A stretch of 64,000 nt of DNA from Przewalskia tangutica (Eukaryota; Streptophyta; Magnoliopsida; Solanales; Solanaceae). Below are positions 22,501-32,698 of this stretch, in pieces (position 1 is the stretch's first letter; every line of letters starts with the position of its first letter). The notes under the pieces were generated by a model. It was not told where the DNA came from and ran no database searches. It worked only from the letters and a program-made list of their open reading frames with translations. The DNA lies in the NCBI GenBank assembly GCA_029844215.1, contig CM056726.1, forward strand, positions 73,585,548-73,649,547, written 5' to 3'. The position numbers were made by a program, and so were the translations under genes.

Positions 22501-23163
22501 GGTGTTATATTATATCATGGACTGCCGGCAGTGAGGAAGGATTCCACGGGCATGATTGATATTATGGGCATGAGACCCATGGTTATATTTTAGAAATGAC
22601 TTGAGGGCATGCGTCCCTGACTTGTTATGACTGCTTATGTGTTGTATATTGTAGGTTGGCTATCATACATGTCTCCTATTTTGTTTAGACTGTTATGATT
22701 TCAATACAATATTTTTCACCTTCACATACTTGGTACATTCATCGTACTGACCTCCTTCGGGGGGCTGCGTTCATGCCGCAGGTTTAGGTATGCAGTTTGG
22801 TGATCCGCTGGTGTAGGACCCTGCTCAGAGTTTTGGATAGCTCCTTCTGTTCGGGAGTTTATCATTTTGGTATAGTCCTTTCAGTACAGGCTTTTGTACA
22901 GTTATGGGTACGGCGGGGCCTTGTCCCGTCATAATTCAGTATAACTCTAAGAGGTCTGTATTCATATGTGGGATTGGACTCATGTGCAGTGTAGTGTCTT
23001 TTTATTATGTATATTATCTGGCAGCCTTGTCGGCTTGCCCTTGCACGTATGTTGATTTTAAAAAAAAAAGAGGTGTTAGTTAATTTCCGCAGTTTGCTTA
23101 GTTGTTAAGGTAGAAGGATGCCCAGGTAGGGCACCGATCCACGCCCTGGCTCGGGGCGTGACA
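19568..23163 (+). repeat. Element F 5' LTR
   Basis: It is 3,596 bp, from TGTTACACCCC to GTGACA. It has a TATA-like TATATAT (20054-20060), the 47-bp unit repeated near 21780-21905, the 66-bp array (22118-22440), hairpins CCTCCTTCGGGGG and CTGCG...CGCAG (about 22750-22780) and the closing hairpin near 23118. A primer-binding site follows at 23165. Confidence 0.95.
22118..22440 (+). repeat. 66-bp minisatellite in F 5' LTR (about 5 copies)
   Basis: Units beginning CCAGGGTAAGAG start at 22184, 22250, 22316 and 22382, with a variant unit before them. Because 66 is a multiple of 3, the minus strand stays open (22455-22066) and would read a 22-residue repeat containing GFTPHLYSYPGE. I treat that reading frame as a by-product of the repeat length, not a gene. 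The F 3' LTR carries the matching array at 36645-36955. Confidence 0.85.
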
Positions 23164-23164
23164 G

Positions 23165-23177
23165 TGGTATCGTGAGC
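23165..23177 (+). other. Element F primer-binding site
   Basis: TGGTATCGTGAGC stands two bases after the LTR end and matches the initiator-Met site TGGTATCAGAGC except at the CAG, which reads CGTG. The same kind of change is seen at many CAG sites in the window. Confidence 0.7.
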
Positions 23178-23362
23178 AGTGGTCCTCGAGTGTCTGATCG
23201 TGTCTAGTAGAGTCTTGATTATCGGTGTGTTGCGCGCCACACCCATAAACAGGAGGCTACAGGACATTTAGGAGTTGGTTTCTATTCTTCTCACTCTAAG
23301 ATCGTGCCATAGAGCTGTGTTAGTAAGATAATTCATCTCTGACGTAATTTTGTGTTACAGTT

Positions 23363-24227
23363 ATGCCTCCAAGGAGGGCAACAGCCGCCCATAAGGGCAA
23401 AAGAGTAGCAGGAGATACTAGTCAGACTCAGAGAGTTGATAGGGCTCGTGCCCAGGGTATACCGGATGTTGTGCCGCAGTCGGCAAGTTCTTCTGCGCCA
23501 GGTTTTGAGGCCCGAGCACCAGCGCCTCCAGTTTCTCAGTTAGGAGAAGACTATAGGGTCATGAGGGAAGCAGTTATGTTATTTACCAAGATAGCGGTGC
23601 TACAGTTTCATCAGCAGAAGGTTATTCGGTCAGTACAGACAGGTGTACAGAGGGTAGAGGGCCAACGCGGAGATCAGCGTAAGAGGGCTAGACCGGTTGG
23701 TTATTCCGGTGAGTTTTTGGACGAGCAATTTCGAATGAGTGAGATATTCGTCCCAGCCTACCCAGTACATACCCCCGCAGTTCACAGGTGGGATATTGGA
23801 CCCCACAAGGTATTTAGGAGCCGGTCCAAGCTCTAGGGGTCGAGGTTCTCAGAGGAGCAGAGGACTTTCTCGGTCGAGCCCACCTTTTCCTTAGTGTATC
23901 AGATGTGGTAAGCGTCATTCGGGGAAATGCCGTTATGGCACAGGTGTTTGTTTTTGTTGTGGCCGTCCGGGCCATATTCGAAAGGTATGTCCTTTTAGAA
24001 AGAGCACTGGTGAGGTGGCTCAGCCTATGAGGCCGATGGTTGATTCCCTTTCCTCCACAGTTGTACGTCCCCTAGGGCAGGGTGTTCAGATGTCAGCCAG
24101 CCGTGGTAGAGGTCAGGGTGGTGTTTATAGTTCTGGCGGTCCTTCGAACCGCACAGCTGACGTGACTACTAGGCAGGATCAGGAGGCAACATCTCATGGG
24201 GTTACATGTATATTTCGATTCTTTTGA
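23363..24227 (+). pseudogene. gag: Element F gag remnant lacking the core capsid domain
   Basis: It opens with MPPRRATAAHKGKRVAG, the family N-terminus, and is open for 157 codons. After about residue 70 it passes straight into the Gln/Arg-rich region that normally follows the Retrotrans_gag domain (about residues 85-115). The core with WDEF, FLPP and EYNVEFDSL is therefore missing. A second frame carries two zinc knuckles from about 23898 to 23995: CIRCGKRHSGKC and an intact CFCCGRPGHIRKVC. A stop (TAG) precedes the first knuckle, where kin have Gln-Cys. It ends in a Gly/Arg-rich stretch at 24015-24227. It could not form a normal capsid. Packaging would need Gag from another element. Confidence 0.75.
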
Positions 24228-25014
24228 ATCATACGTGCATTGATAGATTCAGATTTCGCCCTAGCATATATGTTTTCCCTTTGTTGCTAGCAGTTGTAAG
24301 TGATAGTACCCCAGAGGTAGGAATACTTTGATAGTAAAGTGAAAAGTTAAGAATGTTGACAAGAATGGTAAGTGAACTGAGACTATAGTTGTGTAGAGTT
24401 CACACGTAGTAATTGCCCCATGACAGTGTAAGACCGATAGGGAAGGATGTACAGTAGAAATACTTTGGCTTATGTGACGAACCTCTAGTGAATAGGGGGA
24501 TAGGGTGAGAAGTACCTTGAGATAAGAGAGAGATTTATTTCAAACTAAGAATAAGAAGTTAAGTGTGACGATGAGTCGGGTTATGGACTCATTTCGGGTC
24601 AGCCGGTAGTATGGAATGGGGTGATGTTAGTTATAAATGGTCCCATTATGTGGTAGGGTCCCGAGGATGCAAGGCCCAAGTCTAGTTGATCGTTGTACGA
24701 GTTTGTAGACGCATTCCACTGGAATCAGGTCGTAGGGACCGAGAAGAGCCTTAACGGGAAAGTAAGTAACAATATGGCAAAGTTTGGATAGTAACTCCAA
24801 GGATTGGAGAATAGAAACAATATTTGAGATTTTGTACATGTACTAGATAAGTTTGAAAGTACGAGAAAGTATGACAAGTAAGGAAAGAAAGGAACCTCTA
24901 AGGATCTCGTGTTTGAGAAGACTGTAACCTTCGAGTATTGTGAGGAGGGATCGCGGACGGAAGGTCCATTGTTATGTTTACGTATGTTGTGGTGGCCATG
25001 TGTGGCATCGTTGG
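24228..25014 (+). other. Element F pol-less tail, part 1 (shared with H)
   Basis: The first bases still resemble the protease start (ALIDS, near 24238-24252), then similarity to pol stops. From about 24560 to 25014 the sequence aligns by eye with the internal tail of element H (minus strand, about 30900-30380). Shared words include GGTAGGGTC...CGAGG, AGGCCCA, ACTGGAATCAGG-like and GTAAGGAAAGAA. There is no long reading frame. It takes the place of pol. Solo LTR G interrupts it. Confidence 0.7.
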
Positions 25015-25420
25015 TGTTATACCCCGTATTTCCAGAGTATGTACGTAAGGACGTACGTAGAAAAGTTTGGGCTTTAAAGTGGCTTGGCCGAATTATTTTT
25101 GTGCACAACCCCCGGTTAGAGTCGTTTTTCGACGAAACGTTTCCACAGCTTTCGTAGGGAAAATTCCGGCTATGTCTTTTTTAATTTTTGCTGATTTTTC
25201 CGAGAGACGAAATATTTTGGACCAACGGGAGGGTGACATGTGTCACCCTCACATTGGAAGGAAGGTTGGGGCGGCATGGACGAAAAAGGTGGCCTTGGGT
25301 TAGGTAGGATATTTGTGCAAGTTGGTGTGGTAGATGGATAAGGTGTACTTGGCTTGATCTTGGCCTTACACTTGCCTTGCACTTGGCATGATCTTGGCCA
25401 TTGGTTGGCCTTTACTTGAC

Positions 25421-25429
25421 CTATAAATA
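25421..25429 (+). promoter_or_regulatory. TATA box of solo LTR G
   Basis: CTATAAATA is followed by a C-rich tract, as in the other LTRs of this type. It would transcribe toward the F 3' end. Confidence 0.6.
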
Positions 25430-25515
25430 CCCCTCTAAGTTGAAGACTTTCTTCATCCACAAATACTTTCTAAGTATTAAAATCCTCCCCCTTTGAGAAA
25501 ATCCCTTGGCCCAAA

Positions 25516-25533
25516 CCCCCCCCCCCCCCCCCC
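25516..25533 (+). repeat. Poly-C tract (18 bases) in LTR G
   Basis: This is an uninterrupted run of C shortly after the TATA box. Similar C runs (G on the other strand) sit at the same place in LTRs B, H and M and vary in length. The exact length is likely unreliable in sequencing. Confidence 0.8.
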
Positions 25534-28522
25534 TTGCCTAGTGGTTCTAGCCGAGAACCCCCTCCCCCTAGCCTAGTTGTGCTAGTCGAAATACTACCCC
25601 CCTCTTGGTAGAAATACTCTCAAAAGTATTGTTATAATGCCCAAATTACCTTAGCCGTATACCTTGTAGTATTCTAAGGTTATACCTATACGAAAAGCCC
25701 CGTAATCCTATTATACTTCCCGTCAGTCACCAAACCGAAACCCTAAGGAAAATATCCATGGTTAGTTGGAGTTGTATGTAGAAGTTGGTTAGAACTTCTA
25801 AGGGTAGTTTGGAGCGGGTTGGAGCGCACGGAGTTGGAGCTAAACGTTGCCCAGGATCGACTTTATACTTGGATAATTATGGGCTTATCGAGGTAAATAT
25901 CTTGTACCTCTATTGTAATTGGAAATTACATGATTGTTAGACTATATAGTTGAAGTATACTATATATAGAACTGAACGTTGTTATCGGCAATGTCTTTGG
26001 ACTTAAGCCTGAATAGTAAGAAACCTTTTCGAAAGAAGAGTCTTGAATCAGTAATTACATAGATCAGACATGAGACTTGTGTAGCTTTTAGGTGAGGTAG
26101 AATTGTGCACGTCCGGTTTAGACGTACAACCCCCCCCCCCCGGTTGGCTTGGTAGCCCCCGATAGAGAGGAGATTTACGCTGTCATGGGGAGGTCTGCGA
26201 ATTTTACGTAGAATGTTCTACGAAGAGATCTAAATATTAATAAGCGCCTTGTGGCCTTATAGGTTGAAGCATCGCGTGTGGCGCGATCTACTTGGCTTAA
26301 GGAGTAGCCGACGGTTGGAAGTACTTGAGCGTTTGCTATTAGTCGATACTCGTCGCGAGGTATGTGAACCTCTTCCTATCTCTTCTAGCATGATACGTGT
26401 AACTATGTAGTACGATAGACGTACATGTGTTAAATGTATTTGATTGGTCTAAAACATAAAGTGTTATAACGACTTTATGGGAAGTTGGTTATAACAGCTT
26501 TATGTAGGTAAGAAAATACTTGTGGTTTTTAAAAGGGTAACTGATTTGAACTATAACTGGCTGGTTAAGTAATAATAAAGAACTTGAAGTATTTCAAAAG
26601 ATTTTTGAATCATCTTGAAAGAAGAAGTAATACTGGGTTTTTGAAAACTTAAGAGTTATACTAGCTTTATGGGAAGTTAGGTATAACGGCTTAAGAATGT
26701 TTTACTGATTTCGAAAATCAGAATGTGTATGACAAACCACTGCAGCGTTAATAAAAGGAAATATTTTGACAGATTAAGTATTATTAAAACCAGTAGAAAC
26801 TTCCATCTGCATAGAAGCTAAGATGAGACAAAATGATATTTCCTAGATCATGGCTGTTGTAATAAGATTGTTATAAACAAGAATATCCTACTCACATATA
26901 AGGCTTATGTTTTCTCAGATGGTTTAAAAGAGAATTATATTCTTAAATGAATAAGATTATGAACTACGAAACCTTTCTAAAATAAGAACCGTGAACATTT
27001 GAAATTAGGAAAACTTGGACGTTTGGAAAATAATGTTGTTACTTGATTTTACATAGGTAAGTGTTTTGATTTACTTCAAAAGATAATCACTCTATTTTCA
27101 TATACTACGGGTATTGTGTGACTTTTGTAAACGTAACGTATCTTTTAAAAGATAATATATGAAGTACTTTGGGAATAGATACCCGATCTTGTTAATCATA
27201 TATTAAAATGTACCTTGTGTGTATAACTTGATTGTGTTGGTTTGTGATAGCCTTGTAATACTTTCTTGTTGATTTGATAAGTAAACATGCTAGGATGCTA
27301 CGTGTGTTAGTATCTTGTGATGTTTTGTGTAAAGGGGTTTTCCTCGATCGCGCTTTAAAGTTGTTTGACTCTCACCGTTATGTTGGTATTGTACCACTCA
27401 CCTTGACTTGTCTCCGAGGTTGCGCCTCCGATGCGGGGTAGACTCAGCGTGATGCAGGACCATGATTCGAGAATACCTCATGCGGGTCCGAGGATCCATG
27501 CGGAACTACGGAGTTCCGGTGTTAGTTTGCGGCCCTTGTGGTCACGCGGTCTCGCGCCACGCGGATCGCGAGTCCAGGGCGATGCCGGGAGTAGCTACCC
27601 TCGACGCGAGGAATACCTCACGCGCCTATGAGATTGGCCTATCGCGGAGCTACGAGAGTTCGAGGCTAGACGCGCACATTTGATACGCCGGCGAGTGACC
27701 ACCTTGATCATGTGACGGTCAGACAGATATCATGATACGATTTATGACCACATTAAATCAGCGGGGTGTTAGTAGTCGGTTATGCCTTCGTGATTTACCC
27801 TGCATCGCTTTATTAGGACACAAAGTGGACTCGTGTTCATGTGTATTGCTTGGTGCTTTTATATCATGAACTGCCGGCAGTGAGGAAGGTATTCCACGGG
27901 CATGATTGATGTTATGGGCGTGAGACCCATAGTTACATTTGAGTGATGACTTTGAGGGCGTGAGTCCCTGACTTGACATGACTGCCTATTTATTGTGAAC
28001 TGTAGTTTGGTTATCATACATGTCTCCTGCTTTATAGACTATTATGATTTCATTTACGGTATTTTCAGTTTCACATACTTGGTACCTGTTGTACTGACCT
28101 CCTTCGGGGGGCTGCGTTCATGCCGCAGGTTGAGGTACACCAGTCGTTGATCCTAGTTCTCGGGGTCACAGTTCAGCGTATGGGAAGCTCCGTTTCTCCG
28201 GAGGCTTATCAGTGGTATAGTCCCCTGTCGTTGTAGGTATTTACATTCAGGGGTATGGCGGGGCCCTGTCCCGCCATTATTGTCGTATCATTCTTAGAGG
28301 TCCAGAAAATGTTGTGGGCAGAGTTGTAATGGGATGTAACTGTTCGGTTTTAAAATTGATTTTTATATATGCCGTAAGGCAAGTTTTCTCCGATTACTGT
28401 TTCTTACTTCATAATATTTTCATGTCTTGTTTTATGTTCCGCTGATTACTCTGATGTTGTATCACTAGGGTGCCCGGGGTAAGGCACCAGTCACGGGCCC
28501 GGGTTCGGGTTGTGACAGTTGG

Positions 28523-28632
28523 TCTTGTGGAGTATTGATTGATAGGCTTGGTAAAGAGATTATGCCGGAGTTTGTATAGATTGAAAACCGACTAAGAACA
28601 TTCGGGGACGAATGTTTCTAAGGGGTGAAGAA
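28523..28632 (+). other. Element F tail, part 2: palindrome and polypurine tract
   Basis: This resumes the F tail after solo LTR G. It contains the near-palindrome AACATTCGGGGACGAATGTT (28597-28616; 8-bp arms, 4-nt loop) and the polypurine tract AAGGGGTGAAGAA (28620-28632), directly before the 3' LTR start at 28633. Confidence 0.85.
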
Positions 28633-28794
28633 TGTTACACCCCGTAAGTCCAGGACATGTATAAGAGAATGTACGTAAGGAATCAAGACTTGAAAATTGG
28701 TACGAAAGGAAGAATTGTTTTTCCGACGGAAAATCTTCTGAACGTCGGAAAGGAAAAATGTTCGTTGATGAGAATTGGATTCTCAAAATGTATT
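28633..28794 (+). repeat. Element F 3' LTR, part 1
   Basis: Its first 162 bases are nearly identical to 19568-19729. It ends with GTATT (28790-28794), the target site used by element H. Confidence 0.95.
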
Positions 28795-30288
28795 TGTCAC
28801 GACCCGACCACGGGCCCGCGACTAGTGCCTTACCCCGGGCACCCTAGTGATACAACATCAGAGAAAAACCAGCGGAAATAAAACATACAGATATGAAACA
28901 AGATAAAAGAAAACAGGCTAACCAAAACGGTTGCCTTTTTCATATATATACATAAATTTGAACAGTTACATCCTTTACAACCCTGCCCACAACAGTACTA
29001 CAGACCTCTAAGAGTGTAACAACAACTATGACGGGACAGGGCCACTCCATACCCCTGAATGTACAAGAACCTACAACTCAGGGAAACATACCAAAAGATA
29101 AGCCTCCGGAGAAACGGAGCTTCCCAATATGCTGAACTGTGATCCTATGAGCGAGGATCAACAACCGATGTACCTCTACCTCGCGACGGTTATCGACAAT
29201 TAGCAAAACGCTCCAAGTACTATAACCTTGCTAGCCTTTTCCACCCTTCAAGTAGAATACGCTACTCGTAGTACTTCAACCTCGGTAAGCCCAAAATTAT
29301 CCAAGATTATATGTCGATACTGAGCAACGTTTAGCTCCTATTCTGAACGCTCCAATGCTCCAAGAAACCCTTAGAAGTTTCTAAACACTTCTACTAAATA
29401 CTTCAACCAACAATGAAGATTTTTCCCAGGGTTTCGTTTGTGACTAAAGGAAATAAAGTAGTATTTCCGGGCTTTTAGTATGGAGGTAACTTAGGAAAAT
29501 TTCAAGGAATTTAGGCTAAGGTATTTTGGAATAAGAATAATATCAAGACATTTTTCTCTACCAAGGGGTTCATGAAATCAACAAGAAGGGGGAGTTTGAC
29601 GAGCTTTCTAAGGGAGGGAGTTTTGAGACTTGGAATTTGTTAAGTGGATGAAGAGTCTTGCAACTTAAGGGGGTATTTATAGGACCCCAACGGCCAAGAT
29701 TAAAACACGTAGGGTGGAGATTTGGATCCAAGTGAAGAATGAAGTCTTCCAACCAAGTGTACACCACAATAATGGGACATATGTCCACCACAACTTTGGG
29801 ACATATGTCCCCCACAACAAAGAGACATGTGGCCATCCACATGCTTAAGAAAACGCCCCACACCTACTCCCACTATCCCAAAGAAATGTCTTGCAAGACT
29901 TTGACTTCTTGACTTGGCCACTTGCCCATTATTTCGTCCAACATGCCACCTAAGGGTGCCACATGTCGCCCTCCTATTGGTCCCATATTTCATCTCTCGG
30001 AAAAATCCGTAATGCCAAAAATTCGAAAATAAAGTGGGCCCCACAAAACCGTAAATCCTCCCGTGGGCCCCGCGTGACCAATTCCGGAAATAAAATTCCA
30101 ATACTTCTAAAATAATCCTAAGTCCGAATACCGAACTGAACTCCAATTCCCATTAACGAACCTTTTTCCTTCACAAAAACCGGAAACTTTTCCGTCGAAA
30201 AATCACATCTTTCTTCCTTTCCAATCTTAATGTCGTATTCTCATACGTACGTCCTCATATACATACTCTGGAACTACGGGGTGTAACA
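28795..30288 (-). repeat. Element H 3' LTR
   Basis: It is 1,494 bp, TGTTACACCCC to GTGACA on the minus strand, with a TATA box at 29674-29682 followed by a run of five G (plus strand). It lacks the paired-hairpin module and the GC-rich block of the longer LTRs. Confidence 0.93.
29674..29682 (-). promoter_or_regulatory. TATA box of H 3' LTR
   Basis: TATTTATAG on the plus strand is CTATAAATA on the minus strand. The matching box in the 5' LTR is at 33580-33588. Confidence 0.65.
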
Positions 30289-30323
30289 TTCTTCCCCCCT
30301 TAGAAACATTCGTCCCGAATGTT
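30289..30323 (-). other. Element H polypurine tract and palindrome
   Basis: On the minus strand AACATTCGGGACGAATGTT (30323-30305) is followed by TAAGGGGGGAAGAA (30302-30289), directly before the 3' LTR. Confidence 0.88.
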
Positions 30324-31215
30324 CCTTCTAAGTCTCTAATCACACAAGCACCGGTATAGCCTTCACTACTATACTTACAAAACCAATTATGCCACCAATG
30401 GCCATAGTATAACATACGCGCAAAAACTCAAATCCAAGCCAACGAGAAATCACCTCTAATGTGTATAACCACACTACAGCTTCCACCCTTGGTCTAAAGG
30501 ATATTTTCTTTACCTTGTTACTTCACAAAATGATCACTCCCCTTCTCTTAACCCATGTTCACTTCTTTCCTTACTCATCGTAAACATCTCGTATACCTGA
30601 ACTCTTTCTATTACACGCACCATATTTCAGTCATCGCTTCTGCTTTCGAACTCTTGGGGTTTCTACTATCCAACTTGGTCATCTTACTAGCCTCAAATTC
30701 CTTTAAGGCCTTTCCCGGTCTTCATGATCCGATTCTGGTCGAACATATCCACGAACTCATACGATGGTTACCTAAACCTGGGCCTAGCACCCTCGTGACC
30801 CTACCTCCTGGAGGGACCACCTCGAACTGACCCCACCATAAGTCGGGCTACGGGTTGACCCGTGAATGGTCCCCAACCCTACCCATAATCGCGCCAACTC
30901 TTGTTCCCCGATCCGAAACAATCTTACTAACTCACGTCATGAAAGCCACCACTTCCATCTCACACATACCAAGTGTTTCGACAAAGACTAACCGTAAAAT
31001 CTTTTACTCAAGATGACCTTACATCTAAGGTCTCAACGTGTAATATTCTAAGGTTCACACCTTCCATGTCCCCATACTTATCCTTTCAACTAACCATGTT
31101 TTCTAACTCACAAATAACACAACGCTATCCGTACATAGCACACAATAATAAGATCATCATATCAAGCATACTAAACTCTAGAGGGTTAAGGTTATACCTG
31201 AAAGATTTCAAATAA
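30324..31215 (-). other. Element H pol-less tail (shared with F)
   Basis: This occupies the place of pol. Read on the minus strand it aligns by eye with 24560-25014 and 28523-28600 of element F. No long reading frame or domain is visible. A short plus-strand open stretch (30555-30830) is antisense to the shared sequence and is not supported as a gene. The join with gag is abrupt, close to where kin read NRIYALS in front of the protease. Confidence 0.7.
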
Positions 31216-32492
31216 GCGATTCAAAGGACCGCTAAAACTGGGATCTTCCACCGCGACTGCCGTGGCTCACGCAGATATGAACATCCCGCCGCTATTGAAG
31301 GTGAAGAACCCGCAATCGCTCTCGTAGTCATGCTATCCCACTAGTGCCACCTTCGGCCGGATGGGCCAGATAATGGCCATGCTGGCCGCATGTAAAGCAA
31401 ACTCCCAAACTAGCACGACACTCCCCCTTATGGATCTTACCGCAACGGCCACACTGAGGTAAGGGTGGCCTCATCTGGCCAACACCACTACTCCCCCGAA
31501 ACTCAACCTCGAGCCCGACCGCTTCTCAATACTCGATGCCTCAAGATCGCGGAGGACCGCTCAGATCGGGCGGAGGCGCATAACTAGTCTCTTCGAGGCG
31601 GTCCGCCTCGAAAGTCGCCAAAAGACCTCGCTTGCTCGCCTCTTCGCTGATCCGGTCATTCCGTCGACCTCTCGCCTCACACCTGGTGCATAAGCTCGCA
31701 CGCGGCAATGTCCATGTCCGGTGAAGAGCTACACCGAGCAAGCCTCGCTAAGTAGTCATCGAGCCTCGTGACGTGGCGGTGCACTCGCCCTCCATATTTT
31801 CCACTAACGCCGACATATCGGGCCAACGAGTCGAACTCCACGTTGTACTCAACCGCACGCCCGCCCCGCCTCAACATCAAAAACTGTCGCCCGAGCCCTC
31901 TCATCCGCGGGCAAGAACTGTGCAAGAAATTCCCCTGAGACCTCGTCCCATACAGCTGGAAGTGCATGCTCCCCGACGCTTCCATGAATCAAACCACGAT
32001 CGCAGATCACGCAAATGATGCGAACCCAATACCACCGACTCGCCTGCGAGGCCTTGATCACTCATGATCCGTCAGAATCGCTCGGATAAACTCCTGAGGG
32101 TCATCCTCCGCTCTCGATCCATAGAATACTGGTGGACTGCAACTTAAGAAGTCCCGAAGTCTCCAACTATCGGCCCTGGGGTGCACTACTGGTACCACCG
32201 GCTCCCGTCTGTCCTCAAGTCTCGCCATAAACCTAAATAGTAACTAGGCCATCTCCTTGCAACCCATATCCTCTATTCCTGGCCGTGGGACTGGAGGCTC
32301 AGATATCGTGGCCCCAGTAGCTACTGCTGCTGCTCTAAAGTCTGTTGGGGCTGCCGGCATCGTAGAATCCGCCTTATGTAGCACCACATCGGGTAAAGAC
32401 TGGGCCTCTGTCCTGGTAACCCTCTGTGCTTTACTCGCAGCTCCCCCTGCTGCCTTGCCCTTCTGGGCTCTGGTTGCCTTGCGTAGAGGCAT
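31216..32492 (-). pseudogene. gag: Element H gag
   Basis: It starts at 32492 with MPLRKATRAQKGKAAGG and is open for 82 codons. Frameshifted pieces follow. One carries RLRDFLSCSPP near 32160-32120. Others (about 32060-31690) cover the Retrotrans_gag core, with WDEVSGEFLAQFLP and EYNVEFDSLARYV. First zinc knuckle CGRCGKIHKGEC and second CFTCGQHGHYLAH lie near 31460-31370, with the final Cys lost. Unlike F, the core domain is still present, so H may show the ancestral state of this lineage. Frame breaks cluster in the core, many at CAG/CTG words. Confidence 0.8.
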
Positions 32493-32682
32493 AACTGGTA
32501 CAAAAGAATACGTCAGAAGGAGTCCAACTTATTACACAGCTCTAAGGCACGATCTCAGAGTGAGAAGAATGGAAACCAATCCTAAATATCCTGTAGCCTT
32601 CTGATTATAGATGTGGTGCACAACACACCGATAATCAAGACTCTACTAGACACGGTCTGTAGACACTTTCCGAGAATTAACT

Positions 32683-32694
32683 GCTCTGATACCA
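32683..32694 (-). other. Element H primer-binding site
   Basis: TGGTATCAGAGC on the minus strand, just after the 5' LTR end, is a perfect initiator-Met tRNA match. Confidence 0.88.
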
Positions 32695-32698
32695 CTTT

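Larger units (their letters stand above)
25015..28517 (+). mobile_element. Solo LTR G (gypsy), TSD GTTGG, inside element F
   Basis: It is 3,503 bp, from TGTTATACCCC to GTGACA, flanked by perfect GTTGG (25010-25014 and 28518-28522). Its start resembles the A/M LTRs, but it is about 1 kb longer. It has a TATA box CTATAAATA (25421-25429), an 18-base C run (25516-25533), the GTACGATAGACGTAC variant motif (26410-26424), a GC-rich block (27430-27680), hairpins (28096-28130) and a closing GGTGCC/GGCACC hairpin. No internal region remains. Confidence 0.95.

Noticed and set aside
24228..25014. Diverged pol in element F.
   Set aside because: Apart from the first few protease residues there are no RT, RNase H or integrase motifs in any frame, and it aligns with the non-coding tail of H.
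30555..30830. Plus-strand 91-codon open stretch in element H as a gene.
   Set aside because: It is antisense to the tail shared by F and H, and the counterpart in F is not open.
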